Shown here piece after piece: positions 21,922 to 33,486 of a stretch of DNA of 64,000 nucleotides (position 1 is its first letter; every line of letters begins with the position of its first letter). The notes under the pieces are model-generated. The model saw nothing but the letters and a program-made list of their open reading frames with translations. It ran no database searches and was not told the DNA's origin. Made by a program: the position numbers and the translations under genes. Source of the DNA: Sipunculus nudus (lineage: Eukaryota; Annelida; Sipuncula; Golfingiida; Sipunculidae); contig CM049320.1 of NCBI GenBank assembly GCA_026874595.1, forward strand, positions 4,277,464 to 4,341,463, given 5' to 3'.

Positions 21922-24044
21922 GAGACAAAGACAGAGCGACTCAGACAAAGAAGAAGGAAAGTACTGGTAGACTATTTTGGTTTCTCACATTCTTCGTTGT
22001 TATTTCTACGGCTATTGTATGGGTCATCTACACAGTGTCATGTCGGTGCGAGAACAGCGACGCTAGCAATAGTACCAGCTTTGGAAATGGAACCATGGAA
22101 TCGAATGAACCGAGAAAAGGAAGCCAATTGTGTAATTCGTTGTGGGTCATTGGACTGGTACACCTAGTACTTACAGGCGTTTCGCTTCTCTGGGGCTTGT
22201 TCCGATTATGTCGAGGCTGTTGTCCTCTGAAGCCAAAAATGATACAGATGTGCTGCCGCCGGCCCAGTAAACATAAATTTGATGAGTTGGATGACTTTAA
22301 AACAAAGCCTCTGCCTCGGTGCCTCATAGCAGTTCCCTTTAACAGCTGGGAATACGCGGGATGTTCAAAGTTATGGGCAGGTATAGTCGCGGCACTGTGT
22401 AATGTATCTGAAAATCAGTTTGGTAAATGGACCGTTCTGTATTACAGAATGATCGACTCCGTGATTGGTAAAATCATGAGAGATGAATTAGACAGTGATC
22501 CAGCTATTTTCCAAATCATAACCATTGTGGTGGCAGTATCGATCTTGGTTTTTTGCCCCCTTGGTATAATTGTCTTTCTTGTTTACTTTTTCAGCACTTG
22601 TGACTTGCGGTTTGTGTGGACTTCTCTTGGTCTTTCAGTTGCAGTTTTATTGACCGTTCTACGGATTCTTTTTTTAATACACAAACTCGGGTTTCCCTAT
22701 TACAAGCATATAAAAGACTTGTTTCACAAAATGGCCAAGCCCAAATTTGATGAAGAACTTGGCTTCATGAATCTGGTCAAGAATGAGGTTTTACTTATCA
22801 ACCGATTGTACAAATACATGTCACTGCTCCATGGCATAAACTATTACCCGACACTCCTGATAGATGATTTAGACCGGTGCGATGAGATGAAGATCAAAAC
22901 CATGTTAGAAGCCCTTCACATCATGTTTAATGATCCAGGCGTCCGGTTTTTTTCAATAGTTGCTGTTGATCAACGCGTTTTATGCTCCGCTCTAAGTACG
23001 CAAATAGATAAAGATACTGGTCACTATAAAACTCCAGATAAAGGCAGAGAAATGAACACATCTCCAACTGGGATACCAGGTCTGCGCTACCTGAAGAAAA
23101 TCGTGCATTTACCAATATGTTTACCAAAAGGCAAAGCACACACCGTTAAAGAACTTCTTGAAAAACTACACCAGACTCCAACTGGCCAGGCACCCACAAG
23201 GGTTAGATCCGCCAATCCACCAGAAGCTGGGCAAGACATTACAGAAGAGAGGGAGAACGAGGAACAAGAGGGCAACAGAGCAGCAGAAGAGAGGGAGAAC
23301 GAGGAACAAGAGGGCAATAGAGCAGCAGAAGAGAGGGAGAATGAACAACCAGAGGGCAACAGAGCAGCAGAAGAGAGGGAGAATGAACAACCAGAGAAGC
23401 AGGGCAACAGAGAAGCAGGACCAGATCCCTACAAGGAGGCCACAGAACTATTAAAGAAACATTCAGAATCGATTTTTCCCAACCCCAGGCACGTGAAAAG
23501 GATTGTAAACATTTGCAATATGGCTTATAGACTGACCGTTAAAAAAATTGTAAATCACGAGGAGGGAGCTCAAATTTATCAATCGCTGGTCTGGTTTTTA
23601 GTCATGGCTGAGCAGTGGCCTTTCAGAACAAGTGCACTTGTTTATCTTGTATGTGCCGACGACAAAGACGCGGAGGGGATACAAGATGGTGACAAGCCCT
23701 TGTTTGACCTTGAGGCTAAAATAGCAGAAGCTATCACATTGCCTGAGACGAGAGTGTTTCTTCAGAATATTGATGAAGAGCCGGATTTGTTTCTGAATTT
23801 TTTAAGAGTGCATGCTCTCACCGTTGGACAGCTTCGTAAGTGCCAGGACTACCTGATGAATCACACACGCTACATGCAGCTCGTAATAGGAGAGGCCAAA
23901 GCAATCCAAAGGGTGAATCTGCAAAATCCAGAGAGCCACTCGGCGGCAAACGAGGCAAGCCGAAACAGCCGGCCCCCTGAAGCGCGGCCCTCAGAAGCCG
24001 CGCAGCCTCTTGACTCCTCGATGCTATCTTCCGTTCATCCATAG
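21922..24044 (+). CDS. KAP-family P-loop NTPase, large terminal exon (TM segments, Walker B, C-terminus)
   Basis: Follows acceptor CTTTCTTTTTACAG, completes the split Gly codon and runs 707 codons to TAG. Residue numbers below count from an in-frame ATG at 21894. TM1 is about 27-49 and TM2 about 83-103, separated by a loop with N-glycosylation sequons NST and NGT, which suggests it is extracytoplasmic. Then the KAP motif VPFNSWEYAG (147-156), TM3 about 206-233, TM4 about 241-262, Walker B LLIDDLDRCD (321-330), IVAVDQRVL, an acidic 14-residue repeat insert (about 451-508) and NPRHVKRIVN (about 529-538), the usual KAP distal motif. The C-tail is Ala/Pro/Ser-rich. Closest family resemblance is to NKPD1-like animal KAP proteins. 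A membrane NTPase with both catalytic halves cytosolic is inferred. Confidence 0.88.
23244..23420 (+). repeat. In-frame 42-bp repeat coding acidic 14-aa motif
   Basis: About four tandem units encoding EERENEEQEGNRAA and variants, with QP replacing EQ in later copies. The run is strongly charged and probably helical or disordered, inserted between Walker B and the NPRHVKR motif. As a coding minisatellite it is likely to vary in length between alleles. Confidence 0.9.
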
Positions 24045-24299
24045 AATCTCACTCATTTAACAACCTTTTTTGAAAATGCCCATCACTCAAAATGTTGGCA
24101 CATTTTCTCGAATGAGTAAATGTTCCGTTTTTTTCTGATGTAAATTCCAAAGGCGATACAATTATGCTAAGATCGTTTACTTTTATGAACTGCTGCATAG
24201 TTTGTAGAAAAATCTTAGCACAAACATGCTTTCATTGTAATCACACACCCTTATAAAAAGAAACCTTACAATGCATGCGATTTCCTTGTTGAAATATGA

Positions 24300-24305
24300 A
24301 ATAAA
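24300..24305 (+). promoter_or_regulatory. Candidate polyadenylation signal of KAP gene
   Basis: AATAAA about 255 bp after the stop. It is the first canonical hexamer noticed downstream and is not otherwise supported. Confidence 0.35.
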
Positions 24306-25860
24306 AGACCATGTCCGAACAAGCCTGAACAGAGCTTTGGTTACAACAGGCACGTGTATCTATTTTCAACAATCCACATGGTGCTCAATAGAGCAAAACT
24401 ACAATCTTGATATGCAAAACTTTTGTTCTCTGATATATCTTGTTGTTTGCTACCAAGCTGCATTCGCAGATTATAGCCCTGCTCCATCATGCGTTGACAG
24501 CTAGCTGTTAGGACACATCGAACAGTGATTGTGCGAATAAGGTAAATTAATAAGGAGAAATATATGTACCAGCTTATATAGAACGATACCATGTGTTCAA
24601 CTTCGTGGATCCTCCTTAAACCGCTGGCTTGTACTTTACCTTACGATTCATGCGTGATACCAATCATCTCGCACAGTGACATGCTCGTAGAGAAAAGCAT
24701 TTCCGTTTTGACGACGCTGTGAAGAACATCCAGGGTGTCCAGTAAAGACTATTCCTCTCTCTTTCTCTCACACACCCATACCCACACACACACACACACA
24801 CATATATATGTGTATATATATATTTGTAACGTTTTAGCTTATTGAATAACTATTAAATAAATAGAAATTTTCAGAACCCTTGTCAGAACATTATATAACT
24901 GCGGTTTCTACTGACAAAAGGAGAGGATGGCTGATAAGGTATATCATCGCTCGAATACGGCACGCAGACCAGGTGTATTTACAAGCACATGGGAGCTGAC
25001 AAAGGCCACTTGAATTGAGCAGACAATTGGTTAATGCGATAGCTATGTGAATATAAAAAAAAACTTACCTCTGGGTAAAATTGTACGTTAATTTGTCCAG
25101 GAATGGAAACTGTACAAAAATGTTGTTACATAACATAATCTTTAGAGGATTAGGAGTTTTATAAAGCTCCGTCAGTGTTAGCCAGTTCTCCCATAGATTC
25201 ATTGAATAATAATTTGTTATATAAAAAACTTATTGTAAAATCTGTAGATATTTTGGATTTGCTAAAAATACGATTTTTATGTGTAAATAAACCTTTAAAA
25301 TCACTGAAAGAATAATTACTTTAGCATATTATATAGTAAAATGTGATGTTTTATTTCAATCATCGAATATTCTTGAGTTTCCAAGATTTATGTTAATTCC
25401 GTGCTTCTTTTTTATATGTGTTTTGAAGGTTTTCTAACTATGTTTCTATTGGTATTAGGTCTTGGTTTTATATTCAGGACTTTTTACCGACACCTCGTTG
25501 ACACACCTGTATCTAATGAAAGGGCAACATCACATTTAAGTCGCGCCCTCTTTGATCAATGGATTAAAATATATTTGTTTGTGCATATTAGAATGATTTT
25601 AAGCATGTTTCTATTTGTATTATTTTTAGTTTCAAATTCATTACTTTTAACAACACTGCGTTGACACCTCTGTACCTACATTTAGTATAAATAATAATGA
25701 AGGTTGATTCTGATCTTATTGTGAATCTGATGCTGCAATTACTGAGCGGGCAATGTATGTATTAAATTAGAGCCGTACATAGGTATCCTATAATTTGTTT
25801 ATATATAGAGATGTATATATCAATATAATTGTGTGTATGTGTGTGTGTCCGGTGTGTGTG
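24306..25860. other. Intergenic, no gene seen
   Basis: AT-rich sequence with CA/TA microsatellite around 24783-24832. Short ORFs have no recognisable family or splice context. Confidence 0.5.
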
Positions 25861-25862
25861 TG

Positions 25863-26090
25863 GAGCGTGGTGGTGTAATTGCAAAGGTGTCGAACTTGTG
25901 ATCAAGCGGTCACGAGCTCGAATCCTGTAGACTTTCACTTTTTCGCAAAGACATTTTATCAAGGTCTCGGCCACAAGTGTGATTATGTCTACCCAGCATT
26001 ACAAATTTGTACCGTATTAGGTGCAACCTGCGTATGGAGGGCCCTAGCGACCTAAAAAATAATCCGATGTCTCTGTACTGTCCTCATATA
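25863..26090 (+). mobile_element. tRNA-derived SINE-like sequence
   Basis: A box-A-like stretch (GTGGTGTAATTGC) is followed about 35 bp later by a box-B-like stretch (CGAGCTCGAATCC), as in a Pol III promoter of tRNA origin, then an unrelated body. It does not fold as a clean tRNA and is therefore called a SINE-like remnant. Confidence 0.45.
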
Positions 26091-26967
26091 GCTACTACCA
26101 GAAAGTAAATTGTAAAGTCTTCGGATTCAGATATTCAGAAAGAAACTTAAAACCCCAACTTTACTTTTTACTTGTGAATGTTGTTTATGTGTATATGTAT
26201 ATATGTATGTGTGTGTTAGTCGACCAGCAAGTTCCCTGAAACGTGCTCATTTGAGCCTTCGGACGGCATTTTTTTTTTTTTTCTTCATGGATGTCAATCG
26301 CGCAAGAAAGTATGACCGTGGTCTAAAGTTTCTGCATCGCCCGGTTACCAAGGAGTCCTTTACCTTCAAGGTCAAAATGTGAAATATGGTCAGATTTTCA
26401 CATATATAAGTAATCGCACCAATGGTGTCACTTTCTCAATTATTGTTATCCCCTTCCCACGAAAAGCAAGATGAGAGGTAGCAAAGCTTCCTTATGTACG
26501 TCTCTTCATACTGCCTACCTTGCAGTCCGTCTGACTTGCTCACAACCTAACATTTGCTTGTGGATGCAATTTAAGCCAAACAATTGATCAAACCTTTAAT
26601 CTTTCACATACGGTTGTCCTCACTATGGATCACCAATTCGTTTTTTAATTCAATTTATTCAAGGCCACAGGGTTCTCTTCTTTAAAATATTTGTAGACGC
26701 ATTTTAAGCTAAACGTTTAGTCCCAACCCTTTGACCTTTCTCACACAGTTCACCTTTCGTGAGAGAAAAATCTGTGGTGACCTTAAAACCAAGGGCATCA
26801 TGATCAGGGTCAGGGAATCCCCCCTTTTTTTGGGGGGGGACACATTTCAAGATTGAAGCTAAAGCTTTTAATTCCATACCTTCCATATTAGACGTATGAA
26901 ACACCTACGAATAAGGATAGATTATTCTTGAATTTGAGGTAATAAGGTCAAGGGTCACACTGACTGA
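26091..26967. other. No gene seen; possible repeat-derived sequence
   Basis: Contains several 'aaggtcaa', 'tgaccttaa' and 'ggtcacac' phrases typical of interspersed repeat remnants, plus a T-run and a G-run. No supported exon. Confidence 0.4.
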
Positions 26968-27457
26968 GCATAAGGGGCGTTCCCGCTTCCACGAAAAACT
27001 CCCAGGGTGCACTGCTACAGCTGGTGCTCTTACATCACAAACTTTAGATTTATTTTAGCGGAGTCGTACCTGACCTGAAGCAGCATCAAAGGACTTCCTA
27101 GTGGCTTTGTCATTGACATCAAGGGAACAGACCGGAATTTCGTAGCCTTCGATATATTCCATTTTCGTTCCGCATTGGGAGATCAATTCGTGGAAGTGGA
27201 AACACCCTGCTTTGGTATTTATTAGCAGTGTCGAAGAAGGTTTTAAGGATTCTTTGTACTTGGTCGCATTTAGTGCATTATACTTGACAAAAAGTTATGA
27301 GCCTATGCAAAAAGTAAAATAAAAAGCTACTTTCACTCATGCTACACTAATAACCGGCAATTAAATGTGACCAATCTCACAAAAGCCGACGAAGAACCGA
27401 AACTTCCTATTCGTAGCGCATTGGAAGTCAAATCGTAGGTGGGAACGCCCCTTTACT
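26968..27457. mobile_element. MITE-like element with GGGGCGTTCCC terminal inverted repeats
   Basis: Left end TAAGGGGCGTTCCCGC, right end GTGGGAACGCCCCTTTA (reverse complement TAAAGGGGCGTTCCCAC). About 490 bp, non-coding. An internal stretch (cgcattgggagatcaattcgt) resembles the right subterminal sequence (cgcattggaagtcaaatcgt). Confidence 0.55.
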
Positions 27458-28599
27458 TGTATAGAGTTTAATGCATCCAGTCTCATAAAGTTCCCATATA
27501 ATCACCTAAAACTCCGAACGGTCATTGATAATGTCTAGTGTCATCAGTTCCACAGAACTGATTGGGCCGCCTGTTTTTGTTCTATTGTTCATGTATTTTT
27601 GCCAATTTTTGTGAGACCTTCAAATGACAGCAATCGTTTCAGTATCTCAGTGCTCTCATCTTGTTACTTTAAAACTGGTACACTTATTGATCATCACTAA
27701 TTTTGTCACGCTGGTGCATTTTTCCACATTTTGTCTGTATTTTTTAAACTTACACAATACCAGAACAGTCGCCAGTTACTCAACTTGACGTTGATTTCCT
27801 AAGAGGTCCTGGACAAATTACTTCAGGGACTTTTAATAAGGTCACGGCAGGCTATCCTTCAATCTACGTGCGAAAACATTTTCATCAATAAAACGGGTAG
27901 TAAATTTGCAACCATGACTTTTGTCACACTAATTGAAGCTAAATCTTATCAATCTTGCACATAGTAACCCTATCTAATGTCAACCAATATCTAGCCAAGA
28001 CCAGGTCTACAGAAATGTTTGGAATATAAATAGTTATATGGAGAACAGTGTGTTTTCACTTTCAAGTGGTCTGCTTGATCAAGAAATCATTATACAATAT
28101 AATAGACCGTGGTCTTACAATTTGGATAAATATGCTCTATAGAGAGATGAAACAGTCATCAGCTATTAAATACCCTTGTATAATGATAATATTCGCAGAG
28201 AAAAACAAAAAACACAAAAGCTTGAAAGACAATGGCATCAAAGTCGGTTGCAGGTGTATGGCCAAATGCTTGAGCAACGAAATTCCTAAGCAAAAGAATA
28301 TACCGCAATATCTTCAACTGCATTTTCCTATAGTCCCTGAACGTTTAGTGAATGTTCAAGTTACCATAAGCGTCTGTTCAAATTAATAAATGGTTTCTAT
28401 GGAAATGACACTCCCAGTGAGTTCCCCAGTTGTAAAGCCACTTCTGATTTGACAGATGCATTTGGGACGTCTTTTACAGAACTGATATAAAAAGAACGCT
28501 TTTCTATAATTTCCCAATAAGAAGACTTAACAGCAAAGTAGCAAATATCCTTTCTGTAAGTTCACTGAGGTAACTGAAGGGCAAGTCGGGATGATCATC
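27458..28599. other. No gene seen
   Basis: Unremarkable AT-rich sequence. An open frame of 112 codons at 28048-28386 has no recognisable domain or splice context and is not called. Confidence 0.4.
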
Positions 28600-28883
28600 C
28601 GTCGCTCACCATGCATATCTTGTATGCTCGAACCTAATAACACCTTAATGGTTAAATTTATTAGTTCTCCTTATCCTGTAGGCAGTTTTTGACACTATAG
28701 GCCATGATTGTTTACTCAATCGACAGTCAAGTCCCCTTGGAATAACCGTTATGGTCCTGGTTTGGTTTTTATCTTACCTTTCAAACAGAATATATATAAA
28801 TGTATATACATGTGTATGTGTGTATATATATGTGGTACATATGTGTACATATATGTGTATATATGTGTATATATATATGTGTG

Positions 28884-28935
<52 letters not shown>

Positions 28936-29317
28936 AAAGGTACCAAAAATGTAAAGCTTATGGTTATAAGTCCAGGGTGCACCATGGATCAGTCTTTCGG
29001 CCTCTCTCGTTACTGTGTACACACTGCCTTTATCTGATCTCCTACGGGTAAATAACCTTTGCTTTCACCTGTATGCTGATGATACGAATTATACCTTTCA
29101 AACAGAATCCAATATATGTATATATGTATGTTTGGTATATGTGTATATATGCATATATATATATGTGTGTGTATATATAACAGTAAAGATATGGGTTTAT
29201 ATATATATACACACATCTATATATATGCAAAACATACCAAAAATCTAAACCTTATTATAACTTCTGCTTTTACCTGTATGCTAATGATGCGAATCTTACC
29301 TTTCAAACAGAGTTCAG

Positions 29318-29349
<32 letters not shown>

Positions 29350-29530
29350 CAAAAGGTACCAAAAATCTAAAGCTTATGATCATATGATCAGAGTGCACCA
29401 TGGATCAATCCTTCGGCCATTTCTCGTTACTCTGTACACACTGCCTATATCCTACAGGATCACAACCTTTGCTTTCGTGTTATATATGGTGCAACGAGCT
29501 TCTAGTGTACTGTATAACACCACTTTTTAC
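28600..29530 (+). pseudogene. Degenerate non-LTR retrotransposon reverse transcriptase fragment
   Basis: In successive broken frames the + strand reads like a CR1/LINE-type RT: AVFDTIGHDCLLNRQ, then [12 protein letters not shown] near 28680-28795, a GVPQGS-like VHHGSVFRPL near 28980 and the catalytic LYADD near 29070. Parts recur: RVHHGSILRPF near 29390 and a second CTTTTACCTGTATGCTAATG near 29265. (TA)n and (GT)n tracts interrupt it at 28795-28932, 29110-29228 and 29318-29350. Clearly dead. Confidence 0.65.
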
Positions 29531-29614
29531 TGACTAACACTGGATACCTATGCATCATTTATATATCATGCATTGCTTGGTACAGCTATGATATACCTCA
29601 ATGAACTTATTCAT

Positions 29615-30400
29615 CATAGATCACCATGACCACTTTTGGTTAAATACAGGCTTATGTACAGTGACCTCAGGACAACCAGTGCCAAAACATACCTGCTTGT
29701 AGTGACATAGTTACAACCAACATGTTAGTCAGTTGAGCATCATGACCCGTGGGTCACTTTTTCTTTTCTTTTTTTTTTGTGCAGTGATAGTATTTATGAC
29801 GTCACTCTTATCTATTCAGTCGACCGTGTGTTTTTTTTAGAATATTGATAACAAAAACATCCAGTCAGAACTACATTTTTTAAACCTCAGATGGGAAATA
29901 TTGTTTTCCCGCCGCTTGTCGATCTTGTTATCTGTTACTCAGGTAAGCCTAATTCAGTGGTTTCTGGTGTCTTAATTGATACATAATTTATTAATGCAGT
30001 TTATTTTATCTATCTCATTTTATTATTGATTTTAATTTTTATGAGAGGTACGTAGCCTTGATTAAACATGCATGGTTAGACATTTTGCGATTTATATATG
30101 TATATATGATATAATACTTCCACTTGGGTAATTAGACCACCATGACTACTTTTGCATAAAATTTGCAGGCTTCTGTACGGTGCCCTCAGGACAACAAGCG
30201 CCAAATACATATCTGTAAGTACTATCTCATCCTAAAAGGCAGTCAGCCGAGTGTCATAGCACATTTGTCACATTATTAAGTCTTCTTTCACTCTTTTTGT
30301 GTAGTGATACCTTTCTATGACGTTTTCACCTGTATTCAACATATCGTGGTTTTTTTGGATATTGGTGGCAAAAACATTCAATCAGAACTACAGTTTAAAA
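29615..30400. repeat. Duplicated ~270-bp repeat (two diverged direct copies)
   Basis: Copy 1 (about 29615-29885) and copy 2 (about 30140-30400) share, in order, 'ccatgac.acttttg', 'aggctt.tgtac.gtg', 'ctcaggacaac', 'agtgatac' and 'caaaaacat.ca.tcagaactac'. Copy 1 includes gagcatcatgacc then gtgggtcactttt, the same tail as the 3.7-kb element at 35385-39070. Confidence 0.55.
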
Positions 30401-31345
30401 CAACAGAGCGGAATTATTATTTTTTATGCCGATGGTTGGTTGGTTTATAGTTCAGGTTAAGGTTATAAAGGTTTATTGGCTCCTCTATGTGTAAATTACT
30501 TTAAAAAGCTTACATCACGACGTGGCTCCGATGTAAGTCGGCTCTTCCATCTACCAAGCTTCCTCCCCAACCTCATTGAAAGTCCAGGTACCCTACCCTT
30601 ACTTGCTCTTTGATTCATTCTGCACATACTTAACGCAGATACACAGACGGTCATATCGGAATGTGCGAGCAATGCAAATGAAACTTAGGATTTTTATTTT
30701 CAAGTTTATTTCATCACCGCAGATGCATATTTATAAAATTAAAAAGTGTATACGTAATGGTAATGTTCACAATTCTGATTATTGTTTTAGGTGAGTTCCC
30801 TAAAAACAGATATGTCAGTCATTCAATGTGTATTTGTCAGTTCTAGAAATCATGGCAAAGTCGAACATATGAAGTGTTTTAACAATGAATTATCTGTTAA
30901 TGCTGCCGCCTGTTGGCGGTATGATACATTACGATTTTTCTGGGATATCTTGCGACACCGCTTTGATTCTGGGTTAGGAAGTACAAAATTTTTATTTATA
31001 TGTCTAAATCCACAACTACCAACCACATAGTAAATACAGCGAAAATAAAAAAAAGGTTCAAATTCCACAACATCGGACTCCAGGTTCAAAATGAATGGAA
31101 GTATTTAAATGTCCAATAATCCATGTGTATATATAGACGTACTGTGGTTTAAAGCTAACAGCTGATAAATTATGTTTGCTGCGTCCCCCTTATTTTAGCA
31201 CAGTTGCTGCAGATACGTCTATTGTGCAAAACACAAATGAACTAAATTTCTAAGAGGATAAAATATGTATGTTATGTTATTGTTTCAACTGTGAATGCCT
31301 GAGTGTTCTGAGAACACGTCAAGAGTGTCTTCATTGGTGGTACAT
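30401..31345. other. No gene seen
   Basis: AT-rich intergenic sequence. Short frames only, no motif recognised. Confidence 0.4.
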
Positions 31346-31347
31346 CC

Positions 31348-31960
31348 ATATACAGTATATCCTCGTTTATCCGACCATGTTCTGTACCGCACAAAATGTG
31401 AGGCCAGCGTGGCAATTTAATAACCAGACGTCGTTTGTACGAACGAGTGGATTTAGCTGTGGCTGTAGCAGGATGAACCAGTCAGTTTAGTGATCAAGTA
31501 AGTAGGGTTGTCCAATGCGGGATGGTTGTGCCATTAGTGTGGCCATCATATTAACCGGGTCTCTGATGATCCGGGTTCGACCCCCGGAGTGGCTCTGGGA
31601 GTGGATTGTTTAAGGTTGGCGGTATTCGCCGGGTCTTCCGGCCTACCCACCCCTGCAGAATATCGGACGCCACCATCCGAAACGTGTAGTGCTTTGGTGA
31701 ATAATCCATATTAAATGAATAAGTATACATTTATTAAACGGGTTGGTCTTGTTATTATATGGGGTCGTATTACTCAGGTGGTCATGCTTTCGGAGTGATC
31801 TTATTATCAGGGTTGTTGTGTGAACAGGGTGGCCATGTAATCCGTCATTCAAACTCTACAACAGCAGTCCTAGAATAACAAAATGTAAAACTCCCCGGAT
31901 ATTCCGATAACTTAATTTCGGATTTTTATATTTCGGTTGAACGACGCCAGCTTTAATGTA
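31348..31960. mobile_element. Possible Tigger/pogo-like MITE fragment with nested SINE
   Basis: The left end acagtatatcctcgtttatc resembles Tigger/pogo terminal sequences. The right part contains 'ccggatattccgataa' and 'ttcggttgaacgac', of similar character. 'Aggtggtcatg' and 'gggtggccatgtaa' motifs lie inside and recur near 45680. Identification rests on resemblance only. Confidence 0.3.
31523..31695 (+). mobile_element. tRNA-derived SINE-like sequence
   Basis: Contains a strong box B in CCGGGTTCGACCCCCGG, a perfect T-arm-like hairpin, preceded by a tRNA-like region (gtgtggccatcatatta). The body is unrelated, with 'gggtcttccggcctaccc'. Inserted within the Tigger-like fragment. Confidence 0.5.
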
Positions 31961-32071
31961 TAGGTAATCATTCAGGTGAGCACAAACAATTATTGAAAAA
32001 AAAATATAAAAAGTCTCCATTGCTTATTGTCGACGTTCCATTACGCGACATCCGAAAATGAATGTGAAAAC

Positions 32072-32770
32072 TCACTTGGGCTTAAGTAACAACCCGAGGA
32101 AGGAGGTGCGGTCCCCGTACTCTTTGTCTGGCGGACAGAAGACGGTCAGTTGGTCACCGTCCTGTAGGAGAACGATTCCAGACTTACCCAAGTATTGGGG
32201 CCCACTTTCTGGGTAGGCGAGACCGAATATGGAGGTTCCGTTGACTTTCAGAGTGAGATCGATTGATTCTTTGAAGCTCACCACGGCATTCACTTGCAGG
32301 TAATAGTAACCAGTGACTGAAATAGTCACTTGGCTGTCACTGATGCTTTGTCCGGTCAGGTCGTCCTCCTCGAACACCACATCCACTCCATTGCCGCCAC
32401 AGGGGGCTTTACCCCTTGTAGATAAAGACCAGCTGACGGGGTTGCCATGGGGAGGGTCGTAAAAAAAGCCTGTGAATGACGTTTCAAAGGAACCGGTTGC
32501 CCGTAGTTTCGACGAGTCATCTTTAACGAGACGGATTTTGTCGCCGCGGTTTAGTCGGACAATAAAAGAACGACTGAAGGTTCCTATTTTTCTCACAGCT
32601 GGAACGTTAAACTGGAAGAGTGTCTTCTCTCGACTGTTAATCTTGTAGTCAACATAGATGCCGTAGCTTTCTTTCCATCCGGCAGACATACTGAAGTAGT
32701 GCTGGCCATCTGACTTGGCTGTAAAATAATGACGGTCTGTGTCGTATGCCTGGTATTCATTCGTGATAAC
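32072..32770 (-). CDS. C1q-domain secreted protein, last exon (C1q domains 2-3)
   Basis: 699 bp from acceptor TGCATTTCAG (minus strand) to the stop, entering in phase 0. It continues a C1q domain begun in the previous exon: LPFDQ joins VITNEYQAYD, then FTAKSDGQHYFS and a terminal SFTGFFYDP, the C1q signature order. A third jelly-roll follows, with VTISVTGYYYLQVNAVV, LTLKVNGTSIFG, LLQDGDQLTVF and FLGLLLKPK at the C-terminus. C1q-like domains trimerise and bind ligands as soluble pattern-recognition lectins. The family is greatly expanded in bivalves. Residues 374-605 of the predicted protein. Confidence 0.88.
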   Translation of the reverse strand, partial: VITNEYQAYDTDRHYFTAKSDGQHYFSMSAGWKESYGIYVDYKINSREKTLFQFNVPAVRKIGTFSRSFIVRLNRGDKIRLVKDDSSKLRATGSFETSFTGFFYDPPHGNPVSWSLSTRGKAPCGGNGVDVVFEEDDLTGQSISDSQVTISVTGYYYLQVNAVVSFKESIDLTLKVNGTSIFGLAYPESGPQYLGKSGIVLLQDGDQLTVFCPPDKEYGDRTSFLGLLLKPK

Positions 32771-33486
32771 CTGAAATGCAGATTTTATTGTTCATATATG
32801 GTTAGAACTAATTTCAACATTCGAAAAAAAACCTTGTATACTTATATATAAATGAAGTATTAGCCACACAAAAAGAATAAACTGTTATTGCAAAAGTTCG
32901 TTCGATTTGATTGAACATAGGGAGGAACTGGCTGTGGATCCGAGAAAGTCATTTTTTTATGTATATTTGTCCACACAACATCATAACTTGTTTTGAATTT
33001 ATCTCTTTTAAATTGTCAGGTGAAGCCTGCATCAAATTAACGTTTGTTTATGTGTTTCCATGTTTGTATGCAATAAATATTTCCAAAAAGTTCTAAACAA
33101 ATTTCATTCAAATTTTGCGACAGGACGGACTGTTAGACAAAGGAACAGTGATGCCATTTTGGCGTTCTCGGAAGTATTCACTCTGTCAGTGATTTCTATT
33201 TATATGGTGCGTCCATCTATTGTCCATTACCTGTTGTCCGTCATCCATTGTGAGTCGTCCTTTGTTTATTAACAATGCTTTGTTTAACGGCTTCTTCTAG
33301 CAATATTTGAGTTGATTTTCATGACAAATATTACTGAAATAACAAAAGACCTTCTTTCTTTATGAATCTTGATTGACTGCGAATTCAGGTTTTAATTTTA
33401 GTCTTTTGGGATACACATAAACCATTGAAACCTTAACCCCTTCTCCACCAAACTCCAAGTCTGACACAAAGCCTGTACATGCTCAC

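Noticed and set aside
28048-28386. 112-codon ORF
   Set aside because: No domain or splice context recognised. Length is not unusual for AT-rich non-coding DNA.
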